From positions 4,712,001-4,776,000 of the forward strand of contig CP075495.1 in assembly GCA_021613535.1 (NCBI GenBank): DNA of 64,000 bases, read 5' to 3'. Both the position numbers and the translations under genes were made by a program. The DNA comes from Adineta vaga. Its lineage: Eukaryota; Rotifera. Positions within the stretch are counted from its first letter, which is position 1, and every line of letters starts with the position of its first letter. A model generated the notes under the pieces. It had not been told where the DNA came from, did no database searches, and worked only from the letters and a program-made list of their open reading frames with translations. Positions 37,054 to 49,229 of this stretch are shown here, one piece after another.

Positions 37054-38639
37054 TTAATTATACAATAATATCAAAGAAAGAAAAACTAATATGTATGAAA
37101 TTGATAATGATTGCACAGAATTTGTAGCAAATACAGAAAGAATTCGAACGGGTCGAGATGAATAAGGAAGATATGCTATTTGAGGAATAATAATTGTTAA
37201 GTTTAAGGGAACAAATAGATCTTGAATCATGATTTGTTGACGATGAATCTCATAACCACGATGAAAAACCTGAAAGAGATTCCTTATCGTACACATTACT
37301 ACATTTATTCTATGAGAATTAATTACCTTTAAAGTATAAACTCCAGGTAATAATATTCTCCAAAATTCTCCTAATGGTGTCACATTAACAACTGATCGTC
37401 GATCATCAATCATAACTTGTGTTAATGGAATTGGTTGAAAATATTCATTAAGTATCAAACCTTTCACTCCTAAAAAAAGTAAATTCTTCTTTGGTTAGAA
37501 AAAAAACAAAATCTTTTGACTTCAACCTCGTTGTGCTTGAAATAAAAGTTCAATCATTGCATCACGATTATAATTCCAATAATTCATTAATAAATTTTCA
37601 TTGGGATATTTACAACATGATACTTCCATTGTCATTTCAATTGTACCATAATTTAAATAACCATAATCTTGCATACTACCAGTAATTTCATACCAATCAG
37701 CACCACGTACAGTTGCTCCAACTGTATCACTTCCTACATCACAATATTGATTTGTTTCAATAATTCGATTGACATAAGATCTTGCCAATAGTTGGTAAAT
37801 ATCATCATCGGAACTAATCGACTGTTTTCCGACATCTAAAAATTCGAAGTATTCGATTGTTTTTTTTAAGTATTATAAATCGAAATTTTTTGCTTACAAT
37901 AACGATCATAAGGAGTATTAATAATAAATGCACCACCATGATAATTAGCGGAAAGAACAAATGGAACTAAATCCATCCAAGACATTACAGCACTTGTTTC
38001 GAAAGCTCGAATTGGTGATGAAAGTGGAGTACCCAAATAATCAGGAAAATTTCGATTCAAATCAATACCATTTAATGTAAATCTAAAATCGAATGAACAA
38101 GATAAACTTTTTCTTGTGAATATTTCATTTTTCTTTCTTGCCTTCCATTTGTTGTTGAACAATCACCATATTGTGATAATTCTAAACCATCAGGATTCAT
38201 CGATGGCATTATCCATATTCGTGAACGATTGATTAATTTAATCACTTGATTATCATTCGATGTGAGAAGATATTCAACTAAAGACAATAATAATTCTAAA
38301 CCAACAACTTCATTTCCATGCATATTTCCAATATATTTCACTTCAGGACGTAATAGAACATGTTGATTAGGAGCATAAGCACTTATTGCTATTGCCCATA
38401 ACGATCGTCCTTGAGAAAAGAAGAAGTCAATTGAAAAAGAAACAACGAGATATTTTCTTATTTAATTTACCTCCTTCCGTCTTGCCTATTTCATATACAA
38501 TTGCTTTCGTTGGAAAATGAGCAGCTATATTATGAAGAAAATTAGTAACTTGAGAATAATTATGATATCGGAAATCATAGGCATGGATATGATTGAATAG
38601 AAAATAGAATCCAAAGAGTAATATTAGATGAATTTGCAT
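37054..38639 (-). CDS. M14 metallocarboxypeptidase, CPM/CPD/CPE-like, GPI-type C-terminus
   Basis: Six exons (38639-38471, 38409-38142, 38082-37898, 37835-37527, 37469-37327, 37269-37054) give 429 residues. A signal peptide is followed by the N/E-subfamily catalytic domain. Zinc ligands are in NMHGNEVVG and SANYHGGAFIINTPYD, substrate-binding residues in PSMNPDG and NGIDLNRNFPDYLGT, and the catalytic glutamate in TMEVSCCKYP. A transthyretin-like beta domain follows (GVKGLILNEYFQPIPLTQV). The very C-terminus is hydrophobic (ISYILVFLSLILLYN), as in GPI-anchored carboxypeptidase M. It should remove C-terminal Arg/Lys from peptides at the cell surface. The second intron appears to use a GC donor (GCAAGA). 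Confidence 0.92.
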
Positions 38640-39531
38640 GTTTACCTATAAAACATTCAATCAAATGAATTCCAATGGAAAATAATCCTACCGTAACGAA
38701 TCGATGTGTAATTGTCAATGAATGTTCATAATGTGTATCGATTTCGTCAATGTCTGACTAATTTAGCGACGGAAAAATTGCATATTATTCTTTCATTTTT
38801 GTTATTTCAGGAGAGAAGAAAAGGACAGAGAGGAAAATATATCATTTAAGGCAATGTCAGAGGTTACGTACTTCATTCGTTCAATGAATTGCATCGATTC
38901 ATCTTATTTTTTTCTTCTCCTCTTTCTTCTATTTGCTTACGACATGGATAGAAAAAGACAAATATATATATTATATATATATCTGCAAACTGACACAATC
39001 GATGGCTGTGTTGAAAGAATGAAAGATTATCAATTGTATTGATGACTATAAAAGTAAAAGTAGACTTTTTCTTTCGGAGGAATACAAAAAAAGTATTGTA
39101 ATTCGAATGACATAGAATGACGGACGTATTTGATTAAAACCAGATATTAAGTTGCATTTAAAAAAGAAGAATCTCCATCAAAAGTATGATAGTACAACAA
39201 GGCTAGTATACAAATCAAGTTTGTTTACATTTCAAAAAGTAGCTCAATATAAATCTGACATATTCTATCATCAATCATTGATGTACTAATTACTAATATA
39301 GATTTGACATTAATGAAAAAATATTGATCAGAAAAATGTTAGATGTAACTTTTATCTTGGATATGTATTTACCTAAATGATACAAATATTTTGCCAGATA
39401 AGACATTAGAAATGTGCAAACAGAATACTCTTATCAGATTTTTTACTCTCTCTCTCTCCGCTGGTACTCGACTTATATACTCTACCTTCTACGAGACGAC
39501 AATTATTTATAAAAAAAATAAATATACATCC
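38640..39531 (+). other. Intergenic, divergent promoter region
   Basis: Lies between the carboxypeptidase start (-) and the esterase start (+). It is AT-rich with CT runs and TA runs and shows no supported exon. It probably carries the promoters of both genes. Confidence 0.45.
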
Positions 39532-41420
39532 ATGGCGATACGACAGATTTTTTTCCTATTGACATTATGTATTATTTCAAGTAAGTAAAATTTCATTTGA
39601 AAAGCAAAATATCCATAGAGCTATCTTAATTAATCAAGGCCATGGAGTACTTCGCTTTGCTAATTATTTCCAAGATAACATGGTTTTACAGCGGGCACCA
39701 CAACGTGCTGTTGTTTGGGGTTATGGTGACACGAAAGCTCATACGATATTGACTATTAATAATAAAGTCTATCATACAATTAGTCGTGATGAACCAGCAA
39801 ATAAATTAGGTGAAAGTATTTGGTCAGTAACACTCGATGCTGAAACTGCTGAAGGACCATTTGAAGTAATTGTGACACAACCAATAGGAAATGGATCAGT
39901 AGGAACAATTTCATTGAATAATGTTCTCTATGGTGATGTATGGCTATGTTCAGGACAATCTAATATGCAAATGGCTGTTATTAACATCTTTAATGCTTCT
40001 ACAGAAATTGCGAATGCTGTAAATTATCCAAAAATACGTTTATTTACTGCTGCGTTAAAAGAAGCACCAGCACCAATCGAAGAACTTCTTGGTATAGTAC
40101 AAAAATGGTCTGTTGGTTCACCAAGTAGTGTTGGTGGTCCATCGTATCAATATGCATCTGCAGTTTGTTGGCTTTATGGTCGGATGATACATGTCGCACT
40201 AAACAATCGACCCATTGGTCTTATTGCTACATCATGGGGTGGTACTCCTATTGAGTTCTGGATGCCACCACCAGCTTTACAAGAATGTGGAGTGACAAAG
40301 TTCGTATTATGAATAAAAATAAATTTGATTTCTATTTGATAATTCTATGAAATAGGAAGAAGAGAATTCCATTTGAACCCTATGGACAACCTAATTTTCA
40401 AAGATTGACTGCGACTGATTCCGAGTTATATAATGCAATGATTTATCCATTCACAAGAATGGTCATTACTGGAGCTATTTGGTATCAAGGTAAGATGATT
40501 TTATCGGATATTCTTTGTTTATTCTTACTATTATTGAATAGGTGAATCAAATGCATATAGAAATCGTGATAAATATACATGCATGTTTTCAAAGATGATT
40601 CAATATTGGCGACAAGTATGGAATACACGCACAAGTGGTATTAGTGATCCTAACTTTCCATTTGGATTTGTTCAAGTATGTGATAAAAAAATTATTTTTT
40701 CGAAAAGAAAACAAACTCTAACGATATTTAGTTATCCACAAATGAAAGAACTGGTAATGTTGTCGGTGGTTTTCCATGGATTCGATGGTATCAAACATTT
40801 GGTGTTGGTCATGTACCAAATAATGTTGTTCCAAATGTATTTATGGCAACAGCTATGGATCTACGAGATGATGATGGAGAGTAATTATAGAAAAAAAAAA
40901 GTTTAAATTTTAACTGAAAAATTTGATTATTTGTTTAACTTTAGTATTCATCCACGCACAAAAGAAGATGTTGGTTATCGTTTATCTCGTGCTGGTCTTG
41001 CTGTATTTTACAAACAAAATGTTGAATTCTTAGGACCTATCGTATCAAATGCTGTTGTCACCAGTGGTAGTACAAATATTGATATAACCTATTCGAATGT
41101 AACAGGCATTGAATTACGAAGTTCAGCTGGATTTGAAGTAAATCAAAATCTACTATTTTTCTTTCTTATATTTAATCATTTCGTATTAGGTATGTTGTCA
41201 AGGAGCTGCCTGTTCCAATGATAATCAATGGTTTGCAGCACCTGCTTCAATGAAAGGTGGTCTCACAATAACTTTAACTGTTCCAAGTTCATGTGTATCA
41301 CAAACAATCTATGGTTTTCGTTATCTATGGCGTGAAACACCTTGTCCATTTAAACAAGCTGCTGTATATAGTGCAACAGATTCAAATCTACCATCTCCAC
41401 CATATTTAAAAATATTCTAA
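39532..41420 (+). CDS. SIAE: Sialate O-acetylesterase
   Basis: Seven exons (39532-39580, 39639-40299, 40356-40489, 40542-40675, 40732-40880, 40945-41137, 41190-41420) encode 516 residues with a signal peptide (MAIRQIFFLLTLCIISS). Human SIAE landmarks are aligned throughout: FQDNMVLQRAP, GDVWLCSGQSNMQM with the nucleophilic serine in GQSN, SAVCWLYGR, PIGLIATSWGGTPIEFW, GAIWYQGESN, PFGFVQLS, VFMATAMDLRDDD and SIHPRTKEDVGYRLS with the catalytic histidine. A beta domain with CCQGAACSND closes the protein. The enzyme removes O-acetyl groups from sialic acids in the lysosome or secretory route. It has also been reported in bacteria. No break is seen. Confidence 0.94.
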
Positions 41421-41497
41421 AAGACTATCATCTTTCTTTCTTTATTAAAACAACAACAATAACAAGACAAAAATAAACATAAGAAAATCAATCTATT

Positions 41498-42330
41498 TTA
41501 TTTATTTATTATATTTAAACCATTTTGTATCGCTTTTTGTAATGGAGAATTATTTTCATATGGAGAAAATTCTAAATCAATGACTGATGAACGTTGAATA
41601 ATTGAAGAATACTTTTCATTCGTATAATCCTAGATTGATGTGTAGTTTAAAGACAATAATTACTTATACAAATGAGATCAGTGTTGTCTTACACTATTAC
41701 TATCATTGAGTTGATTGCTAATATCTAATAGAAAAACAAAACAAAGAAATAAATGAAAACTAGAAAGAATAGTAATATACTTTTTAATAATAAGGTTTCA
41801 TCATAGTCATGTGCTCCTTCATCTTCTATTCCTGAACTTTGATCCATTTCATCGTTTTGGTCATCTAAACAAAAAGTAGTATCGTATGACTACAAGGCAT
41901 GTTTTTTTCGATTTGACGAGTAGTAATGTGACTTTCTAAGCTCAAAGACGAAAACTGAATATAAGTCTTTGTTAAATTTAATGTTATAGAACTTTTAATA
42001 CAAAGAAGGAAATATGTAACATACATCCTGTTGCATTGAAATCGAGCGTATCAGGAACATTAAAGCAAGCTGGAGGTGGTAATGGTGTTTTTCGTTTATG
42101 TATTGCAGTTTTAAAAAGATCTGAAAATAGATATATGTATATTAATTACATTCTTTTACATCGATTGTTATACCTGAAGCAGGAGGAGGAGTTGGTGCTG
42201 CTGCAACAGCAGCAGTCTGTGTTGTAGAATAAACCTGGCTGAACTGTTGTTGTCGACTTAAATAATATGTCAATGGATACCGAGTTTTCAGTAATGTATT
42301 CAAGACTGATTCTTCAGTTGATTGAGCCAT
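41498..42330 (-). CDS. Small acidic protein, unrecognised
   Basis: Exons 42330-42174, 42120-42025, 41864-41781, 41724-41693 and 41629-41498 join to 166 residues with consistent phases. The start MAQSTEESVLNTLLKTRYPL is helical and is followed by Gln, Ala and Pro-rich sequence (APTPPPAS). Then come a basic-proline patch (HKRKTPLPPPACFNVPD), an acidic patch (DQNDEMDQSSGIEDEG) and a closing FSPYENNSPLQKAIQNGL that could carry proline-directed phosphorylation sites. No domain or orthologue is recognised. It shares a 234-base head-to-head promoter interval with the filamin-anillin gene. The exon structure is the main support. Confidence 0.6.
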
Positions 42331-42564
42331 TACTATACTTTTCTCGAAAAATTGAATGAATGATTTGAATGTATAAGTATATCTCATTTCGAATGGAAAG
42401 CGCGTTGAAAAGATAGTGATGTCGCTACATTCTACATATGAAAATGAACTATCGATTGGTTCATAGAATTTCTTACATTGTTTAGCGGGTTCTTTGTCTT
42501 TCCATCTGCATCGTACATTGAATTCTGTTCTTCTGTTTTCACATCTCACTCTCGAAAAATAATA

Positions 42565-45500
42565 ATGAGTATAAATCTTCGTCAAAAATTAGTAAGTTAA
42601 TCGAATCTTCAAACATTTTTCTCGTTCATAAAAAAACAAAACAAACTTATTTTGTCTTATAGAGACAATTAAATAAACAGAAAGAAGAATTTAATCATGA
42701 TGATCAAAATGTCGATCTTCATAAATCAACAACATCGACAACAACACCGATTCAATTAAAAAAAACTCCTGCAAAACAACAAATTCTTCATCCAAAATCC
42801 TTAAATATAAATAATCCTGATGTAACATTAACAACTGAAGAACTTCATCGACGAGAACAAGGTTCGAATTTGTTTTTCTTTACGAAATTTCATGTCATCT
42901 TCATTTCATTTCCTTTAGAATTCAATGATGATATGCAACGTGAATGTGGTCAAGATGCTGAATGGAAAAAAATTCAACAGAATACATTTACACGATGGAT
43001 GAATGAACGTCTGAAATTAGTTCATCGACATATTGATAATCTACAAACAGATCTCAGTGATGGATTAAATTTAATCGCTTTAATTGAAATTTTAGTTAAG
43101 AAAAAATTACCACGATATAATCATCGTCCACAATTTCGTTCACAAAAATTAGAGAATGTTTCAGTTGTTCTTGATTATCTTGAAAATGTTGAGAAACGAC
43201 GTTTAGTTAATATTGATGCAACAGATATTGTTGATGGAAAAATGAAATTAATTCTTGGACTTCTATGGACATTAATTTTACATTATTCAATTAGTTTACC
43301 TGCTTGGGAATTGCCCAATGAAAAAAGAGAAACATTACAAAATGTGAAACCAAAACAAAAACTAATGACTTGGTTACAAGCAAAATTATCATCGCAACTT
43401 AATATTGCAAATTTTACTTCAGATTGGAATGATGGACGCGCTATTGGTGCTGTCATTAATTCATGTTATCCAGGTATAACATAGTTTCTATTGTCGAAGA
43501 CAGGAGGAGACAAGAAAATCTATATATTTAGGTTTATTTCCAAATTGGGCGGATCGAGATCCAAACAATGCATTGGAAAATGCTAGAGAAGCAATGGATT
43601 TAGCTGAAAAATGGCTTGGTATTCCACAGGTAATAAATATATTTTATAGTTTCAATGAAATAATATAGAATTTATAGTTAATTCAACCTCATGAAATGAT
43701 AAATCCTCAAGTTGATGAACAATCAATGATGACATATTTATCACAATATCCAAATGCTCAATTAAAACCTGGTGCACCTGTAAAACCAAAAAATCATGCG
43801 AATCAAGTTCATTGTTACGGTCTAGGTAAGAAAACTGAAAATCCAATTATTATTCTTACATACTTTTGTTCAAATCTAGGTCTTACTCAAACAGAACATA
43901 TCGTCGATAAACCAGTTATTTTTCATATTGAAACATGTGCAGCTGGTTTAGGTAAAGTTGATGCAATTGTTGTTAATCCCAGTGGTCAAACAGAAGAAGT
44001 AAGAAATAGTTTTAAAAGAAAATATATCAACATTATTTTGTATAACCATTTAGTGTACGATTGAATTTCGTGAAGATACTAATCGAACATATGATTGCGT
44101 TTTTTATCCGACTCTTAAAGGAGAATATAAAGTAAGTTGATACAAAGATTCTTCGTTGATTTTATCGTAATTATTGTTGTTTTAAAAGATTATTATTACA
44201 TTCAATGAACAAGAAGTTCCTCATTCACCTTTTCTAATCAATGTCGATGCACCAACAATACCTGAAATTATAATTAATGATGATGATGATGATGATGTTG
44301 ATTCACCAGGCAACGGAATTACACGTAAGTTGATGATTAATTTTTAAATAAAACAAAGAGTTTTGAAAATGTCCTTGTCTATTTTGATATTGAATAGCTT
44401 CTGATGGTGAACAGCCAGTCTATGAAAATTTAAAACAAACAAATGCGATTATCTATGATCGGCAAAGTTCAACAGAAGTCAAAATCACAAATTTAGATGA
44501 AGAAAATGATGATATTATCCTTCGAGAAGATCACATTTATTATGCATGTGTAAGTAATTCAATATCGTACAAAGAAAAATAAGATTTAATATCTTGTCAT
44601 TCTTTTTTTCTTAGCAAACAAATATTGCATCAATACAAGATCATCAACTTCGTCGTCAAATCTCTACGCGTTCTATATCCGATCCGACATTAAATAAACA
44701 TACATTTTTCTCTCCAATAAAACCACCACGAACATATTGTCATGATGAAAATGAAGAAGAATTGGTTTGATCTTTTTCTTACAAATCTTTTCTTTATAAA
44801 ACAATCTTTTCTTTCTTTTCATAGAATGAATCACCACTTGTATATAGTTTAACTGATTATCGTTTAAAACAGAAACGCCCTGATAGTTACGATATTCCAA
44901 TAGTAAATCAACCGAATTCCATCATTACAAGTTCAACAACATTAAATTCAACAACATCATTATCGAATGATGATAATACACAAGAAAATAAACGCTTAAC
45001 ATCAAAATGGTTAATTATCGATGAAATAAATGTGAGAAAGAAAAAGATTATTTTTTCTTTAGATTTTTCAACTAATTTGTTTTATTATTTCTAGCGTTTA
45101 ACTGATCTATCTAAACGAGAAACGTCAACATTAACACAAACATCACATGCATTAAAATGTTGTTCGAATGATCCACATGCCGCTTTATCAGATAAAAAAA
45201 TTGAATGTGAACGTGTTATTTTTATGGCTCGTATGTAATTCATGGTATTAAATTCTTCAATTAATTATATTTTTTCTTTCTATTTAGGACAAAAATTAAC
45301 ATCCTATAATAGTGAAATCAGACGTTTGGAAAATCTTGATCCAGATAGTGAATATTATTCTTCAGATATTTCACATAGTACATTGATATTGCAAGATATT
45401 CGTCTAGCTATCAAAGAAGATTATTTACGATCGTTACGAAAAGGCAAAGGTTTGTGTTTTCGAATATTATTTATTGATAATTTCATGTCTTGGTTTTTTT

Positions 45501-46750
45501 TCTAGAAACGAAATTTTATTTTTTTATGTGTGCTGTTCATTATCGATCACAAACACTTTTCTCACATATGGTTTCGTCATTTGATACTTTACAAACGAAT
45601 GGACAAGTTATTTTTTCAAATCGAATGATTATTCGAGAAGTAGAAAGTCAATTTGCAGCAACTATTGGTGTTTACTGCATGGTAGGTTAAGTTTGAGAGA
45701 AAACGCTTCATCAAGATCATCATGCGATCGAATTGATAAATAGAAAATTGACACTCTAACATTTAGGAAATTACAATGAAACATCCAATTACTGGACTTG
45801 ATCAATCACCCGTTGTTTGTTCACATCATCATGTCTCATCATCAGCAAATACGAGTCAATGTATGCAATGTGATAAACAACGATTGAATTCAACCGGTAT
45901 GACGTTCAATTTTTTGAGTAGAAGACTATATTTTTTTAAATAACTTTTAGTATCAATACCTGGTCAACATTCGAAAACAAATACCATGATCCGTGTTAGC
46001 AATTTCTTTCAAGTTGATGCAATTACTATTCGTAAAGAAGATTTGAAGACACAAGAATTTATGCTTTCTGTAAGTTTAGATGATATAATTAGTAAATTAA
46101 TAATAACTTGTCTTGTCATAGATTTCATCAGCATCAATTCCATTAAAACATAAATTATACGTTAAATTACAACGTTTATCCGAATTAAAAATTCGTAAAG
46201 CTGGTTATTTGGTATGGATCTTTTGTTCATATTATTTCATTTGATAGAGAGTCGTTGTTTTTTTACTATTTCGATATTTAGACAATCTATTGTGATATAA
46301 GTGGATCAGGTGTATGGATTCGTCGATGGTTTACTTTAACTAATGAACAAAATCTCCGTTATTGGCCATCACCTGAAGATGAAGAAAATAATATCGTGAG
46401 TTTCGAATAAATTGACATATCAATTTCATTCTTTTGTTTAAATTTTTTAGCCACCAACAGGTGAAATTGATTTACATTATTGTATTGATCAAACTATTAG
46501 TGTTTTACAACGAGAAACATGTGCTCGACCACATACATTTGAATTACGTATTGCTATTCCGATTAAAAAATCATCTGATTTTGACCAACATGAAGATCAT
46601 CCAAGTAGTTCAATCATCTCTCAACCATTTGGTAAACGAACATTATATCGATTTTGGTTAAGTGCTGATTCAAGAGAAGATCGTAATGAATGGTGTAATA
46701 TACTTAATCAAATCTTAGGTGATTTACGTGAATGGGAAGTGATTACTTAA
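42565..46750 (+). CDS. Filamin actin-binding domain fused to anillin AHD and PH domains
   Basis: Nineteen exons with fully consistent phases give 1031 residues: 42565-42591, 42663-42861, 42919-43473, 43532-43629, 43678-43825, 43880-43998, 44054-44131, 44189-44324, 44398-44549, 44615-44764, 44825-45031, 45095-45230, 45288-45449, 45506-45681, 45767-45896, 45951-46069, 46122-46211, 46282-46395, 46451-46750. Residues about 90-330 are the tandem calponin-homology pair of filamin ([68 protein letters not shown]). One filamin Ig repeat follows ([31 protein letters not shown]). After a disordered linker come the anillin homology region ([47 protein letters not shown]) and a PH domain ([40 protein letters not shown]). 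It probably links cortical F-actin to membrane and septin/Rho scaffolds. Confidence 0.88.
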
Positions 46751-47149
46751 GAAACTGATCTAAATATTTCTTTTATTTTTTGGTCAATAGAAATATTATT
46801 TTTATAGATCAGTATTTCATTCATGATTAGTTTCTTTCTTTTTTATATTATAATCTATATATGCAAATCAAACGTTCGCGTGTGTTTTGTTATGTTTATT
46901 TACATGGAGATATATTAGATCTGTATAGCGACGGAATGTACTTTTTTTCCCCCCCTTGTTATCTAAAGTGTGAAACTGTTTATATGTTGTAGAAAAAGAA
47001 AAACTTGATAATTTGATGAAATTTTCTTAATTAAATAGATAGATTTTTACATATTTGAAAATAATGATAGATGAATTAAATCTTTTCTTCGCTTGTTTGC
47101 TCGTAAAAAGAAAGTTTCATAAATTTAATGACAAAAAAATAGATTTTAA
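46751..47149 (+). other. Convergent 3' spacer
   Basis: 3' ends of the filamin-anillin gene (+) and the B-box gene (-) face each other. AATAAA-like and TTTATT motifs are present; no exon is seen. Confidence 0.5.
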
Positions 47150-48484
47150 TTAAAGCACACCAATTGTATATGTTTTTCTATAATTTAAATTGTGAAAATT
47201 AACTCCATCTTCTGTTGAAACAGCTAATACATGTGTACCAAAAAGAGTATTCGCATATGGTATTGTATTATATGGCATTATAGAATTAATTTTGCCTGTT
47301 TTTGTAATATGTAATAAACGTCCAGATTCATAATCACTAATTAACCAATCTTCACCGATGAATGAATTACAATGATATGGTCGATTTGGATTCCAAATGA
47401 CATCGAGTGTTAATGACCATAGAGAAATTAATGTTTCTGATGATCGTAATTCCATTCGTGTTGTACTTTGTGAATTGTTTTTAATCAATAGAGCAAGTTT
47501 TTCTTTATGATATCGAAGTACATCAATAGATTCATCTTTATTACATACTTTGGATTGCCATTGTTGATCGAATTTTTTCGATGATAGAAGATCTATTTTC
47601 ATAATAGATGAACCCCATTCATTAGTAGATAGAAAAAGATATTTATCCGAACAAGTACATGATAACCATTTTTGTTTTTCTAGATTTTTTATTTTTTCCA
47701 ATGACATATTAATTTCATTGAGAAGAATAACATTTTTCGGTGTAAGTAAAATAAAACATCGCAATGCAATTGACCAACACATATCATAAATTCTTTCATA
47801 ACGCCATGGTATTTGACTGAAAATAAGTAATTCTTGATTGATAAAACATAAATTTGGTGCTTGATGTATAAGAAGTATTCGATCATTACATGCAAATGCA
47901 TGATAACTACCATCTGGCCGATGAATCGTTCGATAAACTGATGAAAGAATTGATAAATCATAGACTTCTTCATTAATACCTCGAATATTAATTAGATTAT
48001 TATCTAATGTTAAAGAACGAATACGTAGATCAATAAAATTTTCTTCGATCGTTTTTATTTGTCTTTCTAAATAATCAATCATAATGGATAATTCATAAAT
48101 ATCATCATGATTAGTTTCTCGTTCATGTATAAGTTTCTTCAATTTAATTTCAACTTGAGTAATTTCATCACGTTCTTCATCAATTTTTTCAGTAAATAAT
48201 CGTACAAGTTCTTGATCTTTTTGTTCAAAATATTCATCAATCTTTCGATGAGAATCGACACGCCATTGTTGCAGTTTTTCTCGATAATTATCGACGATTT
48301 TCGATATGTCAATCGATTGTATACGATTATTTAATGATTGAATCATATCCATAAAAGGATGTACACGACTATTAGGAAAATTATTATGTTCATTCAAATG
48401 AATAACACACACATTTTGTTGACAACAATGACAGAGAGCACGTGCAGTACGACTACATAAAGTAACAGTACATATTTGAGACAT
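47150..48484 (-). CDS. B-box zinc-finger, coiled-coil and propeller-like protein
   Basis: A single-exon gene of 444 residues. The N-terminal 35 residues have a B-box-like Cys/His set (ICTVTLCSRTARALCHCCQQ, NVCVIHLNEHNN). A coiled coil spans about residues 50-155 (REKLQQWRVDSHRKIDEYFE, VEIKLKKLIHERETNHDD). The C-terminal half has repeated hydrophobic strands such as YHAFACNDRILLIHQAPNLC, WLSCTCSDKYLFLSTNE and DVLRYHKEKLALLIKNNS, suggesting a beta-propeller like those of TRIM/NHL or WD proteins, though no repeat consensus is exact. No RING domain precedes the B-box. Being intronless among intron-rich neighbours suggests a member of a duplicated, possibly retrocopied family. Function unknown; a role in ubiquitin or RNA regulation is only a guess. 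Confidence 0.7.
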   Translation of the reverse strand: MSQICTVTLCSRTARALCHCCQQNVCVIHLNEHNNFPNSRVHPFMDMIQSLNNRIQSIDISKIVDNYREKLQQWRVDSHRKIDEYFEQKDQELVRLFTEKIDEERDEITQVEIKLKKLIHERETNHDDIYELSIMIDYLERQIKTIEENFIDLRIRSLTLDNNLINIRGINEEVYDLSILSSVYRTIHRPDGSYHAFACNDRILLIHQAPNLCFINQELLIFSQIPWRYERIYDMCWSIALRCFILLTPKNVILLNEINMSLEKIKNLEKQKWLSCTCSDKYLFLSTNEWGSSIMKIDLLSSKKFDQQWQSKVCNKDESIDVLRYHKEKLALLIKNNSQSTTRMELRSSETLISLWSLTLDVIWNPNRPYHCNSFIGEDWLISDYESGRLLHITKTGKINSIMPYNTIPYANTLFGTHVLAVSTEDGVNFHNLNYRKTYTIGVL

Positions 48485-49229
48485 TGGAAGATAAAGATGA
48501 ATGAATATTTGATGGAAAAAAAAACCACAGACGAGAGAATGATTTCTTTTTATGATGGACTAATAAGACACTGTTTCGCTATATTTCGAAGGACAAACAA
48601 CTGGTTACCTTGATATTTACTTGACAAAATCGAAGATTTCTTTTTCTCTAATTTATGATTTAGCGAATGACAAAAAAAGATTTTGTCAATATTGATTGTG
48701 CCTGACGAGTTTAATAGACTTTTAAAATCAACTCATAAAATTTTCGATAAGTATGTATATCGATAAAACATATCTTCTATAGTTATTAGACATGATTGTG
48801 AATAGTAATGCGAATGCATCTGTGGTAAATTCATGGAGAGTTTAAATGATTCCATAATAAGTTCTTTTTCATGAGAGAAGTAATCTTAAAAGATTATTTA
48901 TGCACTATTTCTCATCAAATGAACTCTCAGTAAGAAAGTTACGTGAAAGAATCAATAGAAAAGAAAAAGAATCTTTCACATTGATAAAACATAATATTCA
49001 TCATCGTTCTAAATCTATTCGAATCATATAGATCGAAACGTGACTTTTACATAGATTACTCATCGAACAATAGCTGAATGAGTAACATGGGACTTTCTTC
49101 TTATCTAGGTAATACTATCACAAAAGTTATTTTGAAAACAAAGACAATAAATAATACTTTTTTTTATTATACATTGACTACAAATTTTTTTATAACAAAA
49201 ATTAAAATCAATAGAAATACTAATTCGAT
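48485..49229 (+). other. Intergenic, no gene seen
   Basis: Upstream of the B-box gene and downstream of the next minus-strand gene. AT-rich, no repeat or exon supported. Confidence 0.5.

Noticed and set aside
43474-45100. Two separate genes, filamin-like and anillin-like
   Set aside because: All eighteen introns are in phase, the linker exons are open, and I saw no poly(A)-like end, spacer or new start between them; cDNA is still needed.
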